Below are positions 1-7,039 of a stretch of 19,309 nucleotides of DNA, one piece after another. Source of the DNA: an uncultured Eggerthella sp. (GTDB taxonomy: Bacteria; Actinomycetota; Coriobacteriia; Coriobacteriales; Eggerthellaceae); assembly GCA_900548955.1 (NCBI GenBank), contig URMQ01000022.1, positions 1 to 19,309 of the forward strand, given 5' to 3'. Under the pieces are notes generated by a model. The model ran no database searches. It was not told the origin of the DNA and saw nothing but the letters and a program-made list of their open reading frames with translations. A program made the position numbers and the translations under genes. The number at the start of each line of letters is the position of its first letter. The first letter of the stretch is position 1.

Positions 1-26
1 AGGGCGCTTTTGACGAAAAGCGCCCT
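1..26. terminator. Perfect hairpin upstream of cysS
   Basis: An 11-bp perfect inverted repeat (AGGGCGCTTTT / AAAAGCGCCCT) surrounds a GACG loop at the very edge of the window. It resembles a factor-independent terminator stem for a gene that lies outside the window, or a leader hairpin for cysS. No T-run follows on the plus strand and the left side is cut off, so direction cannot be decided. It lies in the GC-rich stretch that appears foreign to the rest of the window. Confidence 0.4.
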
Positions 27-64
27 CCCCGCCTCCCCCTTTCCCCGCGTCCAAAGGAGCCCCC

Positions 65-1558
65 ATGCAGTTCTACAATACCATGTCCCGAAAAAAGGAA
101 ACGTTCACGCCCGTCCGCAAGGGGCTGGTGGGCGTCTACGCCTGCGGCATCACGGCCTACGCCCTGTCGCACATCGGACATGCCCGTTCCGCGGTGGCGT
201 TCGACATCCTGGTGCGCCTGCTCCGCTATAAAGGCTATGAAGTCACCTTCGTCCGCAATTTTACCGACGTGGACGACAAGATTATCAACAAGTCGCTTGA
301 AGAAGGTCGTAGTGCAGCTGAAGTAGCAGCAGAATATGCACAAGCTTTCATTAATGACATGCATGAAGCAGGGGTGCTTGATCCAGATATTCGCCCGCGA
401 GCGACCGAAGAAATTGGTGCCATGATTGCTTTAGTCGAAAAACTGATTGAAGGCGGTCATGCCTACGAGGTGGAAGGCGATGTATATTTTGCGGTTCGCT
501 CTTACGAAAAATATGGGCAGCTTTCCAACCGCAATATTGACGAAATGGAATCGGGTCATCGTGAATTGCGCGCAGACGGTCAAGGGTTAGAGGATCGCAA
601 GCGTGATCCGCTCGACTTTGCGCTGTGGAAGGCAGCTAAACCAGGGGAGCCTTCTTGGGATTCTCCTTGGGGTAAAGGCCGTCCTGGTTGGCATATTGAA
701 TGCTCGGCTATGTCAGAAAAGTATTTGGGATTACCTTTCGATATTCATGGTGGTGGTGCGGACTTAGCGTTCCCGCATCATGAAAATGAACGTGCCCAGT
801 CTGAGGCAGCTTGCGGCTGCACGTTTGCAAATTATTGGATTCATGGTGGCATGCTCCAGATTAATTCGGAGAAAATGTCCAAGTCGTTAGGTAATTTCTT
901 ACTACTCCGCGATATTTTAAAAACCACCGATGCTCGTGTGCTTCGTATGCTTATGTTGCAGACGCACTACCGTAGTCCCCTTGATTTTTCCGACGAACGC
1001 CTGCAAGAGGCAGAAACAGCACTTACTCGTCTGACGAATTTCGTAAACAACACGCAATGGCTGTGTTCAAACCCCGCGCAAGAGCCATCCTCTTTGGATC
1101 TGGATGCGTATCGCAAGGCAGTAGAAACTATGCGCGCTGCCTTCACGGAAGCCATGGACGATGATTTTAATACCGCAGGTGCTCTAGGCGCAATTTTTAC
1201 CTTTGTAAGTGAAGCTAACACGATGCTTGCGGATGCATGCGTATGCTGCATGAATGCAGATGCGATTAAAGAAGGCGCTCTTGCTGTTGAAGAGCTGCTT
1301 GGTGTATTGGGTATTGAGGTGAATGTAGCGCAAGATACCCAAAGCGACGATGCTGATGAGGTTATAGCTTTGGCGGCAGGCCTTGCTGAATATGCTGGCG
1401 CTAATGGCGAAGAGGCAATTCAGGCGTTGCTGGATACACGTGCGACAGCTCGTAAGGAAAAGAATTTCGTCCTTGCTGATCAAATTCGTGACGAACTTGG
1501 TAATCTTGGTTACACAATTGAAGATACCCCACAAGGCGCTCGTGTCATTCGTGCGTAG
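65..1558 (+). CDS. cysS: Cysteinyl-tRNA synthetase, apparently chimeric
   Basis: This class I aminoacyl-tRNA synthetase charges tRNA-Cys with cysteine in the cytoplasm. The 497-residue length is normal for the family. The HIGH motif is at residues 36-39, KMSKS at 270-274, and the four zinc ligands are present at C27, C213, H238 and E242 with the usual spacing. An AAAGGAG ribosome site precedes the ATG. The gene looks like a join of two sources: codons 1 to about 75 are rich in G/C third positions and encode a proteobacterial-type N terminus (CGITAY, SHIGHARS), whereas from LEEGRSAAE onward the codons are A/T-rich like the rest of the window and the protein looks coriobacterial. The body is certainly cysS; the N-terminal quarter may not belong to this genome. 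Confidence 0.93.
   Translation: MQFYNTMSRKKETFTPVRKGLVGVYACGITAYALSHIGHARSAVAFDILVRLLRYKGYEVTFVRNFTDVDDKIINKSLEEGRSAAEVAAEYAQAFINDMHEAGVLDPDIRPRATEEIGAMIALVEKLIEGGHAYEVEGDVYFAVRSYEKYGQLSNRNIDEMESGHRELRADGQGLEDRKRDPLDFALWKAAKPGEPSWDSPWGKGRPGWHIECSAMSEKYLGLPFDIHGGGADLAFPHHENERAQSEAACGCTFANYWIHGGMLQINSEKMSKSLGNFLLLRDILKTTDARVLRMLMLQTHYRSPLDFSDERLQEAETALTRLTNFVNNTQWLCSNPAQEPSSLDLDAYRKAVETMRAAFTEAMDDDFNTAGALGAIFTFVSEANTMLADACVCCMNADAIKEGALAVEELLGVLGIEVNVAQDTQSDDADEVIALAAGLAEYAGANGEEAIQALLDTRATARKEKNFVLADQIRDELGNLGYTIEDTPQGARVIRA
264..300. other. Composition break inside cysS, possible mis-join
   Basis: Codon usage changes abruptly in this interval, which encodes the highly conserved TDVDDKII segment. 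Upstream, third positions are mostly C or G; directly downstream come codons such as CTT GAA GAA GGT CGT AGT GCA GCT GAA GTA. A conserved segment is where an assembler, or homologous recombination, would join cysS genes from two species. No frameshift occurs at the join. Confidence 0.6.
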
Positions 1559-1869
1559 GGGATTCATTTGTAGATATACGGATTAACCTAACCTAGAAGC
1601 TGTTTGTCCGCACCTCTAACGAAGGGTGTATTCGCAGATATAGGGGGCGATGTTTGTTTTGTTGCCAGACAATAGTCCGCTTATCCAATCTCAGCACACA
1701 ACAGGGCTAATTTCGCTCTTATCGTGAAGAACAAAAGCTACTATAAAGTAGCGTAGTAAAACGTGTTCATTTTTTGATTTTCCTAACCCGTATGGCGCTT
1801 AAACCAGCTTTCGGGTAGTCTATCAAGAACTTTGAATTAATTCGGATTCTATAAAGGAGGAAATCGCAT
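1559..1869. other. Intergenic region between cysS and TetR-type gene
   Basis: About 310 bp without a credible gene; an antisense frame reaching into cysS is a shadow. The only clear structure is a 6-bp inverted repeat, GCTACT-ATAA-AGTAGC, at 1737-1752, which could be an operator but has no T-run and is short. A strong ribosome site AAAGGAGG at 1853-1860 serves the next gene. I see no convincing terminator for cysS and no promoter with both hexamers well matched. Confidence 0.4.
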
Positions 1870-2523
1870 ATGATCAGGCGAAATGAATATGTTTCGGTTC
1901 ATGAGGCGCGAGAAAAACTTCTTAAGGCTGCAATTAAGCTTGTCAATCGCGATGGTATGAAACAGCTTACAGTTCGTAATATCTGTGATGAAGCAGGTCT
2001 TTCAACAGGCAGTTTCTATAATCTGTTCAGTGGCAAGGAAGACCTCATTTCTTACTACTTAAAGTATGCCTTTACGCCTTATCGCGAAAAAGCAATGGAA
2101 GAAAGCGAAAAATATAATCCTGCTGAACGAATTCTGATTATCTATCGGGCCTATGTGGTGTATTGCAAAGATATGGGTATAGAATTTGTTTCGGGTTTAT
2201 ATGCTTCAAACCATAATCCGTTCTTTGACTTTATGCATCGCGATGCAGAAGACGATTTTATTATTGCTAGCGTTCGTTCCTATATTGACGAAGCAAAAGA
2301 AATGGGTCTAATTCGTAAAGACGTTGATACTGACGAATCGCTATTGCGTATTGCCGCAGCTTCGACAGGCTTGATGTTCTACTGGTGCGTATTTGAAGGC
2401 AAGATTGACTTGGAATACGAAGTGGACTCCGCCATTGCAACCTATCTTCGTTCTATCGCTGTCGATCCTGAAACAATTATCAATCTTGAACCACTAGAAA
2501 CACAAGGTGCTTTTCTTTCCTAG
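1870..2523 (+). CDS. TetR/AcrR-family transcriptional regulator
   Basis: A 217-residue protein with an N-terminal TetR helix-turn-helix at about residues 15-65 (ICDEAGLSTGSFYNLF is the recognition-helix region, followed by KEDLI). The remaining all-helical part is the ligand and dimer domain and shows nothing that identifies a ligand. The ATG start is supported by AAAGGAGG nine bases upstream. The target is unknown: it may regulate itself or the stress-protein gene 139 bp downstream on the same strand. No drug-efflux gene is adjacent, although this family often controls one. Confidence 0.88.
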   Translation: MIRRNEYVSVHEAREKLLKAAIKLVNRDGMKQLTVRNICDEAGLSTGSFYNLFSGKEDLISYYLKYAFTPYREKAMEESEKYNPAERILIIYRAYVVYCKDMGIEFVSGLYASNHNPFFDFMHRDAEDDFIIASVRSYIDEAKEMGLIRKDVDTDESLLRIAAASTGLMFYWCVFEGKIDLEYEVDSAIATYLRSIAVDPETIINLEPLETQGAFLS

Positions 2524-2564
2524 GCGGCAGATTTTATCCATTTCAAAACGATAAAAAACCTGTT

Positions 2565-2594
2565 CGGACATAAAATATAGTGATAAGGTATAAA
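2565..2594 (+). promoter_or_regulatory. Candidate promoter of the first usp gene
   Basis: CGGACA at 2565-2570 and TATAAA at 2589-2594 are separated by 18 bp, giving a reasonable sigma-70-type promoter with a start near 2601. It is placed about 60 bp before the universal stress gene. Confidence 0.45.
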
Positions 2595-2601
2595 TGTAAC
2601 A

Positions 2602-2641
2602 AAGTGCTCGCCGTAAAAGCACTTACCAGCGTATTAACGCT
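2602..2641 (+). promoter_or_regulatory. Two tandem hairpins in the leader of the usp gene
   Basis: Directly after the predicted transcription start lie AAGTGCT / AGCACTT (2602-2608 and 2618-2624, 7-bp stem, 9-nt loop) and AGCGT-ATTA-ACGCT (2628-2641, 5-bp stem). They sit between the promoter and the GGAGGGG ribosome site. They could be operators, or leader structures that stabilise the mRNA. The function is inferred only from position. Confidence 0.35.
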
Positions 2642-2662
2642 TGATGAAAAGGAGGGGTAACC

Positions 2663-3139
2663 ATGGTATTCAAGAACGTAGTTGTTGCTTACGATGGATC
2701 CGATCATGCACTGGCTGCAGTAACTAAGGCGGCAGAACTTGTTAAGGACGACCCAAGCGCGAAGCTTCATTTGGTGTTTGTAACCACTCATCCTAATGCA
2801 CAGCTTCCTGCTAACTTCAACAGTGCTTCGTTCGATACTCAGCAGTATCTGCTTTCCGTTGAGGACATTATGAACCTGTACAACAAGACCATTGAAGAAG
2901 AAACCGAAAAGGTTCGCGAAGGTATTGGTTCTGTGCTGGATACTTTGGGCGATCGTGCTGCTATCGAAGTTATCCCTGGCTATACTCCTGCTGCAGATAT
3001 TCTTTCATATGCAGAAAAGGTTGATGCAGACCTTATCGTAATGGGCTCTCGTGGTCTTGGCGCTATTCGTGGCGTTCTTGGTTCTGTAAGCTATGCAGTT
3101 CTGCGTGAAGCTCCAATGCCTGTTCTCGTTATCAAATAA
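2663..3139 (+). CDS. Universal stress protein, UspA family
   Basis: A 158-residue single-domain Usp, the usual length. The N terminus KNVVVAYDGSDHA is the family's first strand and Asp-containing loop. The nucleotide-binding loop lies at residues 128-141 (GSRGLGAIRGVLGS), and the protein ends in the typical PVLVIK strand. The loop spacing is G-x2-G-x8-G-S, one residue shorter than the textbook ATP-binding form, and its paralogue at 3323-3796 shares this. A strong AGGAGGGG ribosome site supports the ATG. These cytoplasmic proteins form dimers and are usually induced on growth arrest or stress; nothing here tells which signal. Confidence 0.93.
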   Translation: MVFKNVVVAYDGSDHALAAVTKAAELVKDDPSAKLHLVFVTTHPNAQLPANFNSASFDTQQYLLSVEDIMNLYNKTIEEETEKVREGIGSVLDTLGDRAAIEVIPGYTPAADILSYAEKVDADLIVMGSRGLGAIRGVLGSVSYAVLREAPMPVLVIK

Positions 3140-3228
3140 CGCAAAACTGTTGATTGATTTGCAATAAGAATCGCAACGAAGCGTTTAATGCGTGTTTTAA
3201 CTAGAGTAGGGCGAATCCTTATCGTAGG

Positions 3229-3274
3229 CAAAAACCAAAAACAAAAACGCGCCGAACATCTTGTTCGTTTCTTT
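3229..3274. terminator. Bidirectional terminator between convergent usp genes
   Basis: A CGAACA / TGTTCG stem (3253-3258 and 3262-3267, 3-nt loop) is followed on the plus strand by TTTCTTT. On the minus strand it is followed by a long T-rich run, seen as the A-rich stretch at 3229-3248. It could end both the rightward and the leftward usp transcripts. Confidence 0.6.
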
Positions 3275-3322
3275 GTGTTGTTGCTTCTAGATTGGCGTGA
3301 ATATCGTTTTGCATGGCATTCT

Positions 3323-3796
3323 TTACTTAACCGTAAGCACAGGCAAATCGGTTGAGCGCAATACGCCAGAGCTTACACTTCCTAGGATACCGCGAATTGC
3401 GCCTAGGCCTCTGCGACCCATAACAATCATGTCGCAGTTATGCGCTTCGCAATAATCTGCAATTGCCTGAACGGCGGACGGATGGGCAATAGTATTGAAT
3501 TCAACTTGATCTTGGGGGAGATCAGGGAATTCAGCTTGCACTGCCGTGATCATCTTTTCACGCTGCTTTTTCAACGAATCGTCGTAGAGATCTTCATAAT
3601 CTTTATAGTCGATGTATGTAGGAGTGGATCCTACCACGGGATCGCTTTCAGAGATGGTTGGAGCAACGCTCATAGAAACAACGTTCAAGATAGTTACTTT
3701 GCTGTCAGTATCACGCACTAGTCCAATGGCGGCTTTAATAGCGCGCATTGCATGTTTTGAGCCATCGAATGGAACTAAGATATTTTTGTATTCCAT
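3323..3796 (-). CDS. Universal stress protein, UspA family (second copy)
   Basis: A 157-residue paralogue of the stress protein at 2663-3139, with the same architecture: KNILVPFDGSKHAMRA at the start, the GRRGLGAIRGILGS nucleotide loop near the C terminus and PVLTVK at the end. The shared variant loop suggests the two arose by duplication or were inherited as a pair. A GAGGGG site precedes the ATG. It lies 74 bp downstream of ferrochelatase on the same strand, so some transcript may come from hemH, although the gap leaves room for its own promoter. Confidence 0.93.
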   Translation of the reverse strand: MEYKNILVPFDGSKHAMRAIKAAIGLVRDTDSKVTILNVVSMSVAPTISESDPVVGSTPTYIDYKDYEDLYDDSLKKQREKMITAVQAEFPDLPQDQVEFNTIAHPSAVQAIADYCEAHNCDMIVMGRRGLGAIRGILGSVSSGVLRSTDLPVLTVK

Positions 3797-3870
3797 AATT
3801 ACCCCTCTCGTTTAGGCTGGTTACATCCTATCATGTGCGACATTTGCTTGGGGAGTAGGAATATATTCAA

Positions 3871-4878
3871 TTATTCCTGAATGAATCGCTTAATTACTTC
3901 AAAAAGCAAATCTATATGATCTGGGCGGCTATTGAGTGCAGGAATATAGGTAACGTCAGCCTTGGAGCCATTCGCTTGACAGCGCTCTTCAAAATAATTC
4001 TTAGCAACTAAAGCAATATCATAGAGAGATTCAAGGCAGTCAGCAGCAAATCCTGGTGTCACCAGAGCAACGCGGTTGACGCCTTTATCAGCCCATGTAG
4101 AAAGTACGGTTTTGGGGTGAGGAGCTGCCCACGCGCGTGAATCTTCAAAACGAGAATGATATGCAATAGCCCAGTCATCCGAAGAAAGACCGAGTAATTG
4201 TGCGGTTTGGCTGAGCGATTCTTGTGTTTCTTCCAGGTAGGTATCTCCTGCTTCTATATCCCCAAGAGGTACGGAATGAAGCGAAAATAAAATCTTGCTG
4301 CCAGGTTTCCAGCTCCAAGTATCACTAATGGATTGGGCGAGTGCTTTCCAATAAAGGGGGTTGTTCGCGTATCCTTCTATGACACCAGCGTTTTTAGGTG
4401 AGGGCACAACTGTTAGAAACTTTTCTTTGCAGGTGCCTACCGTACAGGTGGCTGTTTGGGGAAAAAGCGGAAAGCCCACAAATGAAGTGCATCCTTGGTT
4501 GGAAAGCGATTCAAGCGCTTCTTCGATTGAAGGTTTGCCGTAGCGCATGCCTACTTCGGCAACGATAGGTAAATGTTTTGCTGCAAAGCGATCGTTTAGC
4601 GCATCTCTTTGTGCGTAGCTTTCTACTAAAAGTGGAGCGCCTTTGTCGGTCCAGATCTTCTTATAGCGTGGCGCAGTTTTCTTGGGACGATTTCGCGCGA
4701 TAAAACCATGAAGTATTGGAAGCCAAATTGCATGGGGAACGCGAATGATGTTTTTATCTGACAAAAATTCAATGAGATAAGGGCGAATATCACAAGGGTC
4801 GGGTGACGCTGGGGATCCAGTGTTAATTAAAACCACACCTGTTTTGCGCTCGCCTATTTTTTGTTCAGATTCTTCCAT
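3871..4878 (-). CDS. hemH: Ferrochelatase
   Basis: This enzyme inserts ferrous iron into a porphyrin at the end of haem synthesis. The 335 residues match the family. Recognisable blocks are GVVLINTGSPASP near the start, the catalytic His201 in LFSLHSVP (more often written SFHG.P), YHSRF at 240-244 and the conserved TPGFAADCLESL with Glu283. Gram-positive enzymes generally act on coproporphyrin III and actinobacterial forms are often used that way, but the substrate cannot be read from the sequence. No other haem gene is in the window. The ATG has no clear Shine-Dalgarno; a TATAGT seven bases upstream suggests a leaderless transcript. Confidence 0.93.
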   Translation of the reverse strand: MEESEQKIGERKTGVVLINTGSPASPDPCDIRPYLIEFLSDKNIIRVPHAIWLPILHGFIARNRPKKTAPRYKKIWTDKGAPLLVESYAQRDALNDRFAAKHLPIVAEVGMRYGKPSIEEALESLSNQGCTSFVGFPLFPQTATCTVGTCKEKFLTVVPSPKNAGVIEGYANNPLYWKALAQSISDTWSWKPGSKILFSLHSVPLGDIEAGDTYLEETQESLSQTAQLLGLSSDDWAIAYHSRFEDSRAWAAPHPKTVLSTWADKGVNRVALVTPGFAADCLESLYDIALVAKNYFEERCQANGSKADVTYIPALNSRPDHIDLLFEVIKRFIQE

Positions 4879-4885
4879 AATCTGG

Positions 4886-4891
4886 ACTATA
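4886..4891 (-). promoter_or_regulatory. Possible -10 element for leaderless hemH mRNA
   Basis: On the minus strand TATAGT is followed by seven bases and then the hemH ATG, so transcription would begin at or next to the start codon. No good -35 is visible, so support is limited to the hexamer, its spacing and the missing ribosome site. Confidence 0.3.
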
Positions 4892-4969
4892 TCAAAGTGT
4901 GTTTTGTATTTTCTGGAAATAGAAGACAGGCTTTGTAAGATGCCGAATAAACCATGTATACGGCATGGA

Positions 4970-4975
4970 TATACT
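4970..4975 (+). promoter_or_regulatory. Candidate -10 for the ABC-F gene
   Basis: TATACT lies in the 169-bp divergent region between hemH and the ABC-F gene. The -35 is poor. An imperfect dyad, CCATG-N7-CATGG (4952-4968), sits just upstream and could be a regulator site. The ABC-F ribosome site AAGGAG follows near 5033. Confidence 0.3.
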
Positions 4976-5047
4976 CTGCCAGTCCGCGCTACAATGATTC
5001 TTTAACCAACCGCGATTCGATGCTTAGTATTCAAGGAGTTTTGTGCG

Positions 5048-6907
5048 ATGGCCTTTTTGTTTGGCTGCGAGAATGTGCATTTTGAATATCCCACCAAAAC
5101 CGTTTTTGAGTCAGTTTCTCTTGGAGTAAACGATGGCGATTGTATTGGGGTAGTTGGTCGCAATGGCGATGGAAAATCCACCTTGTTAGGACTTTTCGAC
5201 GGGACTATTGAGCCCGATGAAGGGCGCGTGGTGCGTACAGGGGGAGTGCGGTTTGCTTCCCTTCATCAAGGGGATACCTTAGCCGATGCGCAAACAGTTG
5301 GCTGGAACATTGTGGGTACTATGCCTGAATACGAATGGGCATCGGACGCGAATATTCGTCAGATTATTGAAGGATTGTTAGAAGACATTGCTTGGGACGC
5401 GCCCGTAAGTACGCTTTCGGGTGGACAGCGCAGGCGTGTTGATCTTGCGCGTGTTCTGGTGGCGGATGCTGATGTTCTTTTGCTGGACGAGCCTACCAAT
5501 CATCTTGATGTAGTGGCTATCGACTGGTTGGCGAAACATTTGCGTCGTCGTTTTGCGCGCAAGGACGGTGCTTTGGTGGTGGTAACGCACGATCGTTGGT
5601 TTTTGGATGAAGTGTGCGATCGAATGTGGGAAGTGCATGATGCACTGGTGGAGCCGTTTGAAGGAGGCTATTCCGCCTATATTTTGCAACGGGTTGAGCG
5701 GCAACGCCAGGCGGAATTAGCGGAACAGAAACGTCAAAACCTGATGCGTCGAGAGTTAGCATGGCTTTCTCGTGGTGCTCGTGCTCGTTCAACGAAGCCT
5801 AAATTCCATGTGGAAACAGCGCAGGCACTTATTGCTGAAGAGCCTCCGCTGCGTAATTCGGTGGAATTAAAACGAGCGGCAATTTCTCGTTTAGGAAAGC
5901 AATGCGTCAACGTAGAAAATGTAAGTTTCTCGTACGGAGATCATAAGGTTATAGACGATGTTACGTGGCTTATTGGACCTGGTGATAGATACGGGCTTTT
6001 TGGAGCGAACGGCGTCGGCAAATCTACATTGCTTGATATTGTTCAAGGTAAGCTGCTGCCGCAGACAGGCAGAGTGAAAATTGGCAAAACCGTTAAGTTT
6101 GCATTCTTATCTCAGAAGCTTGAAGAATTAAATCCGCTTGGATCCGATAGGGTTCGTGAAGTGCTTTCCCGCTATAAAAGTCGCTATGTTATTGACGGTA
6201 AGGAAGTAAGTCCGGCTACGTTATTGGAATCTCTCGGGTTTACGTCGGCGCATCTTAATATGCCCGTAAATACGTTATCAGGCGGACAAAAACGCCGTCT
6301 TCAATTGATGCTTATCTTGCTTGATTCCCCTAATGTTTTGATTCTTGACGAACCAAGCAACGACCTTGATACCGATATGCTCGTTGCGGTAGAAAACGTT
6401 CTAGATACGTGGCCTGGCACGTTGATTTTGGTAAGTCACGATCGCTATTTGATGGAGCGAGTGACCGATAATCAATTTGCTCTTATTGGTGGTAAGGTCG
6501 TTCATGTGCCTCGTGGAGTGGATGAATATCTTGAGTTGCTTGATGAATACAAGAAAGAAGGCATTGCAGGAAGGTTGAATGACGGCACGGCAGGCGCCAG
6601 AACCAGTGTTGGCAGTTCGGCAGGCGCCAGAACCGGCGTTGGTGGCAAGGCGGACGAGCTTGATTCGCCCCAGAGTCCTCTTTCTGCAGCGCAAGTTCGC
6701 GATATTCGTAAGAAACTTCAATCTCTTGAAAGAAAAATGAATACTGCACAGCGCAAAGTGGATGAAGCAAAAGAGGCCTTGCAAGGCGTGGACCCTTATG
6801 ACTATCAAGCTCTTGGTGAAGCGCAGGGCAAGGTGAACGAATGCGAAGAAAAACTCGCGGCATTAGAAGAGGAATGGCTAGATACGGCAGCTCTTCTTGA
6901 AGAATAA
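5048..6907 (+). CDS. ABC-F family ATPase, Uup-like
   Basis: A cytoplasmic 619-residue protein with two ABC domains and no membrane segment, the plan of ABC-F translation factors that act on the ribosome. Domain 1: Walker A GRNGDGKST at 37-45, signature LSGGQRRR near 122, Walker B LLLDEPTNHLD near 144. A basic linker follows (about 215-275, ending RARSTKPKF). Domain 2: Walker A GANGVGKST near 319, signature LSGGQKRR near 409, Walker B LILDEPSNDLD near 430. A low-complexity Gly/Ala/Ser linker (about 512-535) leads to a C-terminal coiled coil (about 550-619), which is the Uup feature. AAGGAG precedes the ATG. Housekeeping ribosome rescue is more likely than antibiotic resistance, but a resistance role cannot be ruled out from sequence alone. 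Confidence 0.9.
   Translation: MAFLFGCENVHFEYPTKTVFESVSLGVNDGDCIGVVGRNGDGKSTLLGLFDGTIEPDEGRVVRTGGVRFASLHQGDTLADAQTVGWNIVGTMPEYEWASDANIRQIIEGLLEDIAWDAPVSTLSGGQRRRVDLARVLVADADVLLLDEPTNHLDVVAIDWLAKHLRRRFARKDGALVVVTHDRWFLDEVCDRMWEVHDALVEPFEGGYSAYILQRVERQRQAELAEQKRQNLMRRELAWLSRGARARSTKPKFHVETAQALIAEEPPLRNSVELKRAAISRLGKQCVNVENVSFSYGDHKVIDDVTWLIGPGDRYGLFGANGVGKSTLLDIVQGKLLPQTGRVKIGKTVKFAFLSQKLEELNPLGSDRVREVLSRYKSRYVIDGKEVSPATLLESLGFTSAHLNMPVNTLSGGQKRRLQLMLILLDSPNVLILDEPSNDLDTDMLVAVENVLDTWPGTLILVSHDRYLMERVTDNQFALIGGKVVHVPRGVDEYLELLDEYKKEGIAGRLNDGTAGARTSVGSSAGARTGVGGKADELDSPQSPLSAAQVRDIRKKLQSLERKMNTAQRKVDEAKEALQGVDPYDYQALGEAQGKVNECEEKLAALEEEWLDTAALLEE
6589..6642 (+). repeat. 30-bp in-frame tandem repeat in the ABC-F linker
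   Basis: GGCAGGCGCCAGAACC begins at 6589 and again at 6619, with the following bases also similar (AGTGTTGG, GGCGTTGG). The period is 30 bp, or ten residues (AGARTSVGSS and AGARTGVGGK). It lies in the flexible linker before the coiled coil, so copy-number change would lengthen the linker without shifting the frame. Confidence 0.8.
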
Positions 6908-6994
6908 CTTTCTTGTGCGGTGAAGTTGCTTCAATGATAGTGGTTTTATAAAGTCGTCTTGCGCGAAGAATAACTTTCTTATTCGGAAGCCTTG
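6899..6994 (+). repeat. Duplicated 3' end of the ABC-F gene
   Basis: GAAGAATAACTTTCTT at 6899-6914, which includes the last two codons and stop of the ABC-F gene, recurs exactly at 6965-6980. Similarity resumes downstream (GCGGTGAAGTT, GCGGTAAAGTT) with an extra stretch in the second copy. It appears to be an old short duplication in the 132-bp space before aroE. Confidence 0.6.
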
Positions 6995-7039
6995 CGGTAA
7001 AGTTTTCAAAGTGAAGAGGAACACCCCAGAAAGGGCATC

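Noticed and set aside
5048..6907. ABC-F gene as a specific antibiotic-resistance determinant
   Set aside because: The C-terminal coiled coil and general housekeeping surroundings fit Uup-like proteins; nothing marks a resistance subfamily.
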